64,000 nt of DNA from assembly GCA_958496175.1 (NCBI GenBank), contig OY292278.1, positions 5,704,001 to 5,768,000 on the forward strand. Direction: 5' to 3'. Each line of letters opens with the position of its first letter. Positions within the stretch are counted from its first letter, which is position 1. Shown one piece after another: positions 1-10,663 of the stretch. The notes under the pieces are model-generated. The model was not told the origin of the DNA. It worked only from the letters and a program-made list of their open reading frames with translations, and searched no databases. Source of the stretch: Sisyra terminalis (taxonomy: Eukaryota > Arthropoda > Insecta > Neuroptera > Sisyridae). The translations under genes were made by a program, and so were the position numbers.

Positions 1-840
1 AATTTTTAGATTTATCTTCTTTATTTTGAAATTTTGTAACTAATAAAAAAATAAATATATGTAAATGAACAATATAGATTTTTGCAGGGAATTTAATGCT
101 CTACAAAAAAGGACACTTAAAGTTTTTACATAAAATCACTATTTCAAAAGTTATTCACAATTAAAGTTGAATGAAATATTAAATAATTGTTTTTTTGTTT
201 TTGAACCGATTTTCTTTCACTCAGTGGGACAAATTGATATTTCACATCATCGAAAATTGTCATTTTATCAACCTCATAGATTGAAATATCTGATTTTTGT
301 AATATACCTAAATCTTTTTTCGGTTTACAGGTATTTATTAGACGAAAATGTAGATTTACTTTAATATTATTAATGCAATATTTCATTTAACTTTAATTAT
401 GAATAACTTTTGAAAAAGTGATTTTATATAAAAATGTTAAGAAACCTTTTTTGTAGAACATTAAATTCCCCTCAAGAATCTATATTGTTTGTTTCTATAT
501 ATTTATTTGTTCGTAACTTACAAAATTCCAAAATAAAGAAGATAAATCTAAAAATTATATCAATGTTTAAAGCTTGATTATTCGGAAACGGCGTATCTGG
601 CAAAAACTTTCAAAGAGACGTCTTTTGTAGGGAATTTAATATTCTATAAATATAAGTGCAGATATTTTTTTTACCTTGATAGTTTGACAGCATTGACGCA
701 AAAATGAAAGCCCAAATAAAAAAATCAAAATTAAAGATGATAGACCTCTTTATATTAATATTAAGGGCTCAAACCTTCCCGATAATTTCGAATATTTTTT
801 TTCAAAAAAAAAATAGTCGGTTTTTTTGGCCCAGTCTAGT
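1..840. repeat. Foldback element, family D copy 1 (left end cut by window)
   Basis: Bases 1-180 are the reverse complement of about 372-556, so the segment folds into a long hairpin around base 275. The sequence continues outwards to about 840, ending in a CCAGTCTAGT motif. The same order of blocks (ACCTTGATAGTTTGACAG, then TTAATATTAATATTAAG-like, then a T-rich block and the terminal motif) recurs at 47802-49580 and, more diverged, at 60756-61352. There is no coding capacity; the open frames inside are by-products. The left outer arm is outside the window. Confidence 0.8.
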
Positions 841-1458
841 AAATAAAACAAAAATGACATTGGTTGCTTTTCTAAGAACTGACCCAAATTTTCATAGCAA
901 AATCGATAATTTATTTGAAGAATTTTTTTTTTATGCCAATGAAATAGTATACAAAGAAGCTTTTTTCATTGAAGTGATGATGCTTTTTTGTTTGTTGATT
1001 TGACTACGTGATTCAATTGTTTTGAGCTTTAAATTTGAGCATATTTTGATTGAAATCCTTTCAACTTTTATCATAATTGACCAAATGAATATAAATCAAA
1101 ATAAACTATTTTTTTGGCTGGAATATTTGAGGAAATTTTTTTTTTATTGAAACACAATATATTACTTTTGACTTCGTCTTTGTGGCCCACTATTGTAATG
1201 CCAGCATGTTTTACTATCAAAATTCAAAATTAGTCTTAAAACTTTAAAGAAAAATATTTCCTCAAAAATCAAAAGTGGATAAAACTTATCAATAAATAAT
1301 TTATTTCTTTGTCGGTTTTTTGTTGAAATTTCGGAAACAATGAATAATAAAATCCGTATTTTATTTTAAAATTATTAAATAGATTAGACCATAAGTTTTT
1401 ATATGATTTTTTATTCAAACCATCAACGTTTTTTTTTCATCCCTTAAGAGTATGAAAA
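841..1458. other. AT-rich sequence with no recognised feature
   Basis: Homopolymer-rich A/T sequence between the foldback and the coding relic. I see no open frame, repeat partner or splice-like pair that stands out. Confidence 0.5.
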
Positions 1459-1704
1459 ATGCATCTTGGCTATCATTTAATGGACATGGTTGCAGGAGTG
1501 TCGACACTGAATGATGAGGCTGAGAAACTATAAGGATAATATCAAGAAAAGGGATGCTTTGTCACCAAACTTGTTTAGCATTCATCAATCAGGGACCAAG
1601 TTATATACAGCCGGGGAAAAGTTGATGATATCGGTTTTTGCAACCAAATTCTTAAAGGGGAACTTCCATTAGCATTTAATCGACCAAGGTGCACCCTTAA
1701 ATGA
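1459..1704 (+). pseudogene. Decayed coding segment of unrecognised protein
   Basis: One reading frame from the ATG at 1459 to the TGA at 1702 gives about 81 codons of protein-like sequence, broken by three internal stops (two close together near 1531-1540, one near 1570). Recognisable runs are HLMDMVAGVSTLNDEAEKL at the start and VDDIGFCNQILKGELPLAFN near the end. The composition is balanced and unlike the low-complexity Phe/Lys/Ile frames around it, which suggests former coding. I do not recognise the family. It could be a piece of a processed pseudogene, a dead duplicated exon or part of an unusual mobile element. No partner segment was seen nearby, and no splice sites clearly flank it. The stops could also reflect small indels rather than single substitutions. 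Confidence 0.5.
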
Positions 1705-3104
1705 TTTGTAACCAATTGTAACCATCCTCAAATATCAAAAATAAAAAAATTATCCTTAAAGCTCATTGAAAATGCAAAAAAAAAAATCGGAAAATTTAAA
1801 ACTCTCACTAAATTATTTTCGTTAATAAATTGGCAAGAAATTGGTCAAATAAACTAAGACCATACGATGCTAATACTAAAGTTGTTTGAAAAAGCTCACT
1901 AAGGTTTTTACATATACAATTTGTTTTATTGCAGCTTTAAAAAAGTTTTTGGCCGACTAAAAACCAACGATATAACTTTGGAGAAGTTATTTGAAAGCTC
2001 ATGTTTTGCGTTTTCGAAGTTTATGCACAAACTAGTTTAAAAAAAATGAACTGGCGTGATTTTTTCCATTGGATGTCTCGTATTTACTGGAGTCGTTTTT
2101 TATTATTATTTTATGACGACTATTGGAGCCGGCAGGGATAGAAAATGGCATTGTGCGCCAAAGCTTTCCGTCGTGAAACAGTGCATACGTATGACGTGAG
2201 CTTTCGACAAAGACGCCAACAATCGGCGTAACACGAGTCAGAAATCTCTAGTGTGTATTATAAATAATAAATTTCTTATGCTTTGTTACTTCATGTCAAG
2301 AAAAAAGCCCCAGTGGAGTGCGAATTTATACACAGACATTATAAATCTCTTAGTCTGAAACGGAACGGGGTGCGACTCGAAATGAACTCGAGGAAAAATG
2401 GCAAGCTTTTTTTTTCGTGGTGCGGTGCATTTTTCATTTGAGGGCGGCTGCTATAAGTATATCATATCATTTCGAAGACTTTATTATTTTGCATTATCGG
2501 GAAAAAAAAGACCGGGGAGCTTTTAGCCCCGTTCACTTTTACATATTACCGAAGCACCGAAAAGTTTTGAAACTGTTTGCGCCAAAGCTGACGACTGCGA
2601 CTGCATTTAAATAACAAATACTGAAAAGCGCTCGCGAGCTTTTTCCACATGTTACAACAACAACAAATGCAATACGTACTAAGACCCGGCCAAATGGCGA
2701 ATGGTGTCGGCAGACAAATTTCATTCGATTTTCTTGTCGTCGTTTTCGTTTTGTGTTATTGAAAAAGCTTTTTGGTGCAAGTGAAACGAAGAAAAACCAA
2801 GTGAAAAGGTTACGAGTTTCATTATCATATCGAGCTTTTCTCCCAAGTTAAATCGCAATGAAAATATTTTCACAAGGCTTACAGGTAATTATGAGCAAAA
2901 GTTGAGAACTTATCCGCGATTTATGATGACGTTTGACCGAAAAAAAGCGCTCAAGTATCGACGGAATTGAAAAATTAAGGACTAGCAGTGAAATTTATTT
3001 TCTGCAGAATGTTTCGAATGATTTTCCTTATAAAAAAAAACATTAAACATAAATTAAATCAAGGAACAGTAAATTGAAATTACTTATTAAAGAACATAAA
3101 ACAT
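1705..3104. other. Unique non-coding block with GC-richer island (about 2050-2900)
   Basis: About 2050-2900 is clearly less AT-rich, has CpG-containing stretches, and contains several GAGCTTT/AAAGCTC heptamers (near 1758, 1890, 1994, 2207, 2516, 2637, 2831). No repeat partner was found in the window. It is a candidate conserved intronic or intergenic regulatory segment, inferred only from composition and lack of repeats. Confidence 0.4.
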
Positions 3105-5437
3105 ATCGATTTAGATCTGAAATAATAGAAATTAGTAATTTTTAGTCAAATCAAACATGTTCTTTAAATTTTCAAAGAAAAAAACTATAGTTTTTCACTT
3201 CATCAATTAAATAGCAGCTTTACATATAAAAATTGCAGTTACAAACCTTTGAAGACCCAAAAAAAAAATTCAAAATTTATCTAAATTTTCTTGGACATAA
3301 AGATAACTGCTTATTTTGCTTAATCAATTAATGGTTTTATGACTTTAAAGAATAAATATTTCAATCACTTTTAAGACGGTAGAAGATTCTTAAATGTTTT
3401 TTTTTAATTCCATTGAAAAATTACCAAAAAGAACATAGGACGTTAAGTATAGTGAATCAGCCCTAGACGGGTATTTGGTTCATAATTTCAGGGTATGTTA
3501 GTACTATTAAAATATATTAATTCGGCAATTTTCAGATCCCGTTGTATTACCGTTTCTTCAAAAATCGAAAAAAGCTGGAAATCAGAAAAAAAAATTTTTC
3601 CCAGAAATCTGTCAATCGATTGGTTTGAATTTTGGATATGTTATAGGAGCTGATGATAGCTTTTAGAAAAAAAATTAAGAGCTTTATCGGTTTATAAAAT
3701 CCTTAAAAAAAGGGAGCTCTTTCGTTCAATTTTAATTTTTACCATGATACAATTTTGGTACAATTACGAAATTATTTTTTTTGAATTCCTCATACAATTT
3801 TCTTTAAAGCTATGTGCCTTTTAAATTTTAAAAAAACGATACGTCATATTGAAAAAAATTAAAAACCGAGTTTTTAACACAAAAATCCATTAATGTAATA
3901 AACAGAAATAGAGCTTCCTCGATTACTATACGAGTGCAAATAATAGAAAATATTAAAAACCATAATATGAAAATTTTATAAGATAACACTTGATGTTGAC
4001 TTAATCATTAATAAAAAATAAAAACGAAATTACTCTCCAAAAAGTCTAAATTTTGTATGCAATAGTTTGTTAACTTTTTAGCTATAAATCTTTTTCCAGA
4101 AGATCGGTTGGGTCGTTGATTGGATAACTGTTCTAAGTGCATACAAATTTATTAACAATTGTTTTAAAACATTTAAATAAAATGATACTAAGCATTGTTC
4201 ACACATTGTTTAACACATTGGCATTTATGTTAATAATTCAAATGTTCTTTTGCACTCAAGATCGCTATGAATCTGGAGATTTTTAGAATATTTCTACTGA
4301 AAATTTTGATAAAAAAATTATTTGATTATTACGATATTACAGCGATTTGCAATCTTAATAGCATAGCATTTTTAATATATAAAAAACACTTGACGCTGAC
4401 TTTGAGCCGGTATTTTCACATTATGATAGTGATACTAATCTTCTAGATAAAATTGTATTCAGAAAATAGAGAAACCTAAAAATAGTGTTATATATATAGA
4501 ATTTATCAACAGATAAATTTGTATCTAATAAATACCTATCTTACGGATATGACCTATCTATTTATGACTGAAAATGCCAACCCTTAATCACAATAGTACC
4601 AAATAGTTTTTATTGTTTTTAATATTTTCTGTTGTTTGCACTCGTATAGTTATCGAGGAAGCTCTATTTCTGTTTATTAATATATTTTTGTGTAAGAAAA
4701 TCGGTTTTAAATTTTTCAATATGACGTATCATTTTTTAAAATTCAAAAGACACAGCTTTAAAGAAAATTGGATGGGAAATTCGAAAAAAATAGTTTCGTA
4801 ATTGTATTATAGTTAAAAATTAAAATTAAAAGAAAAAGCTTTCTTTTTTCAAGGATTTTATGAACCGATAGAGCTCTTAATTTTTTTTCTAGAAGCTACT
4901 CTCAGCTCCTATAACATATCCGAAATTCAAATAAATCGCTTCACAAGTTTCTGAAAAAAAAAATTTTTTTCTGATTTCTAGCTTTTTTCGATTTTTGAAG
5001 AAACAGTTATACCTAGGAAACTGAAACTTGTCAAATTATTGCATCTTAATAGTACATAGTACTAACATACCCTGAAATTATGAACCAAATACTCGACTGG
5101 ACCCGATTCACTATACTTATCTTCCTATGTTCTTTTTGGTTATTTTTCAAAGGAATTAAAAAAAATCATCTAAGATTCTTATACGTCTTAAAAGTGATTG
5201 AAATTTTCATTCGTTAAAGTCACAAAACCATTAATTGATTATATAAATAAGCAGTTATTTATGTGTCCAAGAAAATTTGTTCAAAATTTTCTATTTTTTT
5301 GGGTCTTCAAAGGTTTGTAACTACAATTTTTATTTATAAAGCTGCTATTTGATTGATGAAGTGAAAAACAATTTTTTTTCTTTGAAAATTTACAGAACAA
5401 TTACTGATTTCCATTATTTATTGCCTAAATCGTTATA
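3105..5437. repeat. Large foldback element, family F (2.3 kb palindrome)
   Basis: About 3105-3965 is an imperfect reverse complement of about 4600-5436; the middle (about 3970-4595) is unpaired. Matching landmarks include AGAACATAGGA near 3433 against its complement near 5126, and ACTATACGAGTGCAAA near 3925 against TTTGCACTCGTATAGT near 4635. Arm similarity is high but interrupted by small indels. No coding capacity was recognised. The right arm ends where a TTAA-flanked element begins. Terminal inverted repeats and a target duplication could not be defined. Confidence 0.75.
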
Positions 5438-6186
5438 TTAAGGGGGTATTCTACTCTAGAAATTTGAAAAAATCAAAAATTTTTTTTTTCATAATCCGAT
5501 AGTTTTGATATTCAAAATTCAAATTATTTCCGAAGTTATAGCGGTTTTGTATGAAGCTGGGATGGCTGATTAAGAGAATGTAAGTAATACATACTATTCT
5601 ATCAATTACGCTGCCTGAAACTTAACGTAAAACTTTCAACGCATTTTTCTCGAAACTACTTTTTTCGATGCAGTGTCCACAATATCTCAAGTTCTAATCA
5701 ACCGATTTAATTGAAATTTGGCATGAATATTCTTTCAATATCTTTTTATCGTATGAAGTGACAAAAAATTAAAATTTTAAGTTTGTTATATTTTTAAAAA
5801 AATTGATAAAGTTAAAAAATTGGTGAAAAAAACGACCTTTATTTTCAGTAGCCGCCATTTTATGAAAAAAAAAATGTTTTTTCAGTTTTGCCACTTCTTA
5901 CGATAACGACATTCGTACTAATTAAGAATTCAGCATTGTTTTATTTTTCAGATGACCAAAAGGGTAGAAATTATGGATACGAGAACACGGCCTTTTTTTT
6001 TCCCCCTCTACTTCAAAGACACATAGCTCGAAGGATTTTTTTTTTTTTGAAATTTATTTTGTGTTATCTTTAAATATAAATAAACTAATGATAAAAAAAG
6101 TGGACACTAAAATATCAATTGCTTTTTTTTATCAATCGCCAAAAAACGCTCTAAATTCGGGCCTCTAGAGTAGAATACCCCCTTAA
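5438..6186 (+). mobile_element. TTAA-flanked non-autonomous DNA element, copy M1
   Basis: The inverted termini GGGGGTATTCTACTCTAGA (from 5442) and its complement (to 6182) are flanked by TTAA at 5438-5441 and 6183-6186, the target duplication typical of piggyBac-type transposition. The 741 bp body holds an ordered set of blocks (AACGCATTTTTCTCGAAAC near 5638, ACCGATTTAATTGAAATTT near 5700, CCGCCATTTT near 5853) that recur in the same order in M2-M4. It has no transposase frame. Orientation is given by this block order. Confidence 0.85.
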
Positions 6187-6193
6187 ATAAAGG

Positions 6194-6256
6194 ATAAATC
6201 AGGATGTAGTTGACGAAACAGTACTAAATTGTTTGGTCTACTTCATCCTGATTTAT
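6194..6256. repeat. Short isolated hairpin, 63 bp
   Basis: ATAAATCAGGATGTAGTTGA from 6194 pairs with the complement ending at 6256, giving about 26 bp arms with an 11 nt loop. The plus strand reads GATGTAGTTGACGAAAC, loosely like the hammerhead-type core found in families A-C. It lies just outside element M1. Confidence 0.6.
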
Positions 6257-7253
6257 TATTTTTATATTTAAAAATTACTTTAAAAAAATTTTAGGGAAGA
6301 AACTTTGATTTTATTGAAACCTTTGAAAACACATTTTCTTTCATTTTACCAAAAAAATGGAAAATAAAACACTTGGCAATCCGGAAAAAAATGTCATCAT
6401 CGTTATTCTCCTCGAGATTGATATTCAGCGACGATTTATGGCTTTATTTGGTCGTAAAATTGACTTTTTGTTTGGTGAGAGGTGTGTTCGAGACGTGGAC
6501 AAATTTGCGAGGGTGAAATTCGGGGATGTGGAGGGCCCGTTTATATAGCGCAGTTTATATGTCCCAGTTCTGCATCATATTTTTCCCGTGTTTGTATTCC
6601 AGGGGCCAGGCGGTATGGTCGGGAGACTTGGTGGCATTTAGGCGCAAAACGTCCTGCAAATGGAAATCAGTCGATTTGCATGGGTTGGTTTCAATGAATG
6701 TCGACAAGACGTTGGCTCGAAAATATGAAACGACAGAACGACCGATTACCAGATGAGCGCGCGTGGTTTCGATTCCATGAATTATTCATGTTAATTTTGA
6801 ACGGACGCCAATGGACTCAATAGAATTTTCAATTGATTTTTTATCCGGTGATGAAAAATTCTTGAATAATCTCAGTTGATCTTATCAAATACTTGATACA
6901 TCTTAGACGAAAGAATTGGTCAATAAACTTGCATTTTCTTATCAAATTTTATCTTACTAGTAAATAAAACAACTTTGTTCATTCCACGATATTTTCCGTA
7001 ACTCTAAGACTAATCATACAAATCTATTTTTAAAAAAGAAGAAATAAACTACAATTCTCAAAAAAAAACTTCCAACAACCTTATTCCAAGTCTATTTTGG
7101 GCTTTTAACAAACCAAAGAAGTTTTCTTTATTACTAAAAGCTTCACAACCAAAATTAATTTCCCAATAATGCAATAATAAGTAAGGAATTGGAAAAAGGT
7201 TTTCCTACGAGAATGGTCTCGGATTTCAATACCAGGATTACTGAATACATAGC
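6257..7253. other. Unique non-coding block with GC-richer island (6380-6790)
   Basis: About 6380-6790 is GC-richer and contains overlapping short open frames in several phases, none with a recognisable domain. The rest is AT-rich. No repeat partner was seen. It is a candidate regulatory island by composition only. Confidence 0.35.
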
Positions 7254-7329
7254 CAGTAGCGTAGCTACCTAGGGGCTAGGCAGGGCAGTGCCCCGGGGTC
7301 CTCAAGCTCAGGGGGCCCTCAAATTCTTA

Positions 7330-7681
7330 CCAGAAATCTCGATCGGACTGAACTTTTGGAAATTCAGTTGAAAGTTTACCAATTTTTTAAGGAAATAATG
7401 AGCAAATATGGAGTTCTAGAATGCGACCTAACGAAAGTATTTACAACAATGTTATTATTCTTTACAATTCCTGTCACTTCTGCAGCAGTTGAAAGCTCAA
7501 TTAGCAAATTTAAAATATTAAAAAAAAAATATTTAAGAAATAATATGGGCCAAACTTGACTCCGATATTTATCGCTAATAGCAATTGAAAACAAAACTGC
7601 ATCAAGCCTGGATTTAAACGAAGTCATTGATACTTTTGCGAAAACTAAAACTGGGAAAAATTGTAAATATAATTGTTATTA
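7330..7681 (+). pseudogene. hAT transposase C-terminal dimerisation domain fragment
   Basis: The frame reads through FFTIPVTSAAVESSISKFKI, then KKYLRNNMGQT, a stop at 7557, and continues in the same frame with IAIENKTASSLDLNEVIDTF before a terminal stop near 7680. This pattern (TIPVTSA..E.S.SK.K..K.YLRN.M...R...L..IEN) is typical of the hAT dimerisation region in the ZMYM/DUF4371-type clade of hAT transposases. The catalytic DDE core and the zinc finger are absent, so it is a 3' remnant of the gene. It sits in the orientation expected if the right terminus is at 8686. It cannot encode an active enzyme. Confidence 0.85.
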
Positions 7682-7790
7682 AGTCAATTGGTAGGCCCGA
7701 CCTTTATATAATAAATTCTTGAATATTCTCTATTTCGTTTTATTAGCCAAACCTACACCAAGTATTAATTGTAATTTATGTTATTACCGT

Positions 7791-8514
7791 TTAAGGGTGG
7801 ATCACCATCAGAAAAAAAAAATTTCAATTTTTTTATTCCATAAATGTCTTCTTATAACATTCAAGAATAACGTGTTAAAAGGATTGGAATAGTTGACTAC
7901 TGTATTTTCACTGATAAAAATTGAATAAATTGATAACAACATAAAAAAAATATCTTAAAAAAACTTTAAATGCATTTTTCTTGAAATCAACTTTTTAAAA
8001 CTGGGAGACAAGATTTCTCCGAAACTATCCGACGGATTGACTTGAAACTGAAGAGTACTATAGTTCAACACGTCTTCTTGGTACTGAACCTCTGAAATTG
8101 GCCAAACCTCCCCCCCCTCAAAGTGGGAGAGGGGGAAAGGTTCAAAAAAAGGTCGCTTTTTAAACTTGTTTTTTAAAGTCGCGCCATTTTGTGAATTTTC
8201 AACTTTTTTCGGATTTTCGAAGTTCAGTACCAAGAAGACGCATTACCAAAACCTACATTAATTAGAAAATCATAATCCGACTTCCGGTTTTCGAGAAAAC
8301 TTGTCTCCCGTTTGCCTCCTCATTTTGGAGGACCCTTTTTCAAAGCGCTGTAAAAGGGGGAAGGGGAGAACTTATCGGAGCAAATAAAAGAAAAATTATA
8401 GTTCAAAATTTCAACTTTTACATGCCGAAAACCGTTTTTTAATATCTTTAAAAAAAATGGCAGCAGTTTTAAAAAAGTCATTTTTTTTACATTCTGACGG
8501 TGATCCACCCTTAA
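7791..8514 (+). mobile_element. TTAA-flanked element, copy M2, nested in the hAT
   Basis: The termini GGGTGGATCACCATCAGAA (from 7795) and complementary TTCTGACGGTGATCCACCC (to 8510) are flanked by TTAA at 7791-7794 and 8511-8514. The body is 716 bp and carries the same ordered blocks as M1, M3 and M4 (ATGCATTTTTCTTGAAATC near 7970, CCGACGGATTGACTTGAAAC near 8029, CGCCATTTTGTGAATTTT near 8182). It lies wholly within the hAT element, so it inserted later. Confidence 0.85.
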
Positions 8515-8694
8515 TATTTTTATTACCTGCCTTACAGTGCACAAAAAAGAGCTTAAGTAGCTTAGAATTTTTAAAGTATTTGTATATTTCATATTTTTAT
8601 TTGATAAATCGAAATCAGTTTACATAGCAGTGGGGCCCCATATTTTAATTTGCCCCAGGGCCCTTGGTTACCTAGCTACGCCACTGTACATAGC

Positions 8695-9819
8695 AGATCA
8701 TCATTTTGGATTCATGTAATTCCAATCCACATGTAAGCAAATTCACTGAGTATTAAACACGATACAGAATAAATTTAAACCAAAAATACAATTCTGTGGT
8801 TTTCCTGGATATTTTTCAGCTTTTTAATGAGGTGAAGCACGAAAAATAACTTTAAAAACTGAAAAATCGATAGATCAATGTTAGAATAGGGAATTTTATC
8901 TGAAAGAAAGGATTTTCCAAGCTAATGAGAAAAAGGCAGTTAGATATTTGAAGTGGATTAGAGTCCATGTACTACAAAAATGTTCCGTTAAGCCTTAGTT
9001 GTATTCCGTTTACATAGCTGATGTTAAAACATAAATTGAAACATTAAATATGTATGACCTTTTAAAAAATATGTATTTTTTTTTGACCACGTAAATCGAG
9101 GGTTAAGGGTAATGAAAACAAGTAAATCCATGTCATTTTTACTACCAGACAACAGTGGTGTCTATGATTTGTTAATTGTGTCATTGGACACAATTAACCC
9201 ACGAGTATTGAACAAATGATAAATTTAAATAATTTCCATAAATTGATGATGCAAAAAATTGTCAAAAAAATTAAAAATGATTGCTTTATCACATTTTAAA
9301 AACTGCCTTTAAAGTTTTAGGGGAAAAAAGTAGGGTTCATTATTAAAGCCCATAATCAAAAACCAAGTAGCAATTTTATTTTTCGATTGCCTCATTTTTT
9401 GTCGAGACAAAGAGCCAATTTCGTTTTCCCCCGGCACAAAATTGCCCGTAATCCCGGATTTAATGCATTTTTTGTTGAAATTTCCAATTTGCTTTCTATT
9501 CGCTGATTTAATCATAAAGGTATCATAAATGCAATGTTTTTTTTTGTAACTTTGATCAAGACCAGGGAGGAAATGAGGTTTTTTGTTGGCGGAAAAAATA
9601 TTGGGGTGCGGTTCATGAATGGAATTTAATCTTGACCGAGTTCTAAAACGAGGAAAAAGCTTCTTGTTATATATATTTTTTTAGGCAGTGAAAAGCTTTC
9701 GTATTATATCATTTTGTATCAATAATATAAAATTATTTTTTACATGAATAAAAATTGATTTTTTTAAGCATTTGGTCAGTAAAAATGGAAAATGAATTCA
9801 AAATATAAATTTATAAATA
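8695..9819. other. AT-rich sequence with no recognised feature
   Basis: I see no gene, no strong repeat partner and no splice-like pair. A short open frame on the minus strand at 9309-9515 has no recognisable domain. Confidence 0.4.
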
Positions 9820-10130
9820 TTTTTTTTTAAATTTCTTTTGGAAAAAAAATAATTCTTAATTTACTACATGAATAAATTTGGCAAGAGTGACTGCTATGTG
9901 GTGAGGTTTGGTCACAATAAGTAAAAATACTTAAATCTTTTGCTTTGGTCTTTTGTAAGGGTATTTTCTTGAAAAAAAAAATTCTTTAATTTTCTTTCAG
10001 CAGAAAAATATGTAGTTAATAGAAGTTTTAAAAAGTTTATAATTTTTTTTTTAAAAATTCTTTTGGAAAAAAATAATCCTGAGTTAACTACATGAATAAA
10101 TTTGGCAAGAGTGACTGCTATGAGGTGAGG
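9820..10130 (+). repeat. Pair of direct repeats, about 90 bp, 220 bp apart
   Basis: About 9820-9910 and 10040-10130 share TTCTTTTGGAAAAAAA, then ACTACATGAATAAATTTGGC and AAGAGTGACTGCTATG, with few differences. The spacer has no coding potential. It could be a local tandem duplication of about 220 bp or the direct termini of a tiny element; no further copies were seen. Confidence 0.7.
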
Positions 10131-10629
10131 GATAGGCTGTTAATTAAAAATATTAATTATTCACACACTTAAGGATAAGGGTTGATTCTTTAATAATTGA
10201 AATAGTAAATAACGTGTTGGTGTATGTCGAATAAAATTACAAACTATAAATTCAACAGAAAATTTATCCAGTGGCTATCGAGGAAAATAAATCGTGAAGG
10301 GGTTGAACGGAAATTTTGGTTCAATTTATATGTTTTTCAATGTTAAAATAGCCTGAAGGTTTCCGAATAGTAAACTGTTGTATCATCGAAAAGTTTAAGC
10401 TGTCGATTTTTAAATGAAAATTATTGATTAAACCCATTTTTCGGTATTGATTTTCCCCAAAAAAAATCTCAAACTCTAAGATGGACGCCACGTTATTTCG
10501 TTAACAATGTCATTGAGTCTTACGTGTGTATTGGAGAAAACATCTCCAAGATCGCAACCCCCCATCCCCATTCGGTATTTGTCCCTGATTCCTTCGCCGT
10601 TTATCCCAATCCCATCATCTCGATCCATA

Positions 10630-10631
<2 letters not shown>

Positions 10632-10661
<30 letters not shown>
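10632..10661. repeat. (TA)n microsatellite
   Basis: Uninterrupted TA dinucleotides for about 30 bases. Confidence 0.95.

Positions 10662-10663
<2 letters not shown>

Larger units (their letters stand above)
7254..8686 (+). mobile_element. hAT transposon remnant with 8-bp target duplication
   Basis: The left end CAGTAGCGTAGCTACCTAGG at 7254 and the right end complementary to CAGTGGCGTAGCTAGGTAAC at 8686 form the terminal inverted repeats, extending into GGCCC-rich subterminal sequence on both sides. The flanks TACATAGC at 7246-7253 and TACATAGC at 8687-8694 are a perfect 8 bp duplication, the hAT hallmark. The 1433 bp copy keeps only the 3' end of a transposase gene (7330-7680), so it is internally deleted, and a TTAA-flanked element is inserted at 7795-8510. 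Confidence 0.93.

Noticed and set aside
2870..2895. CTTACAGGTAATT on the plus strand as a third ratchet site
   Set aside because: The upstream sequence is not pyrimidine-rich and the strand is opposite to the two strong sites.
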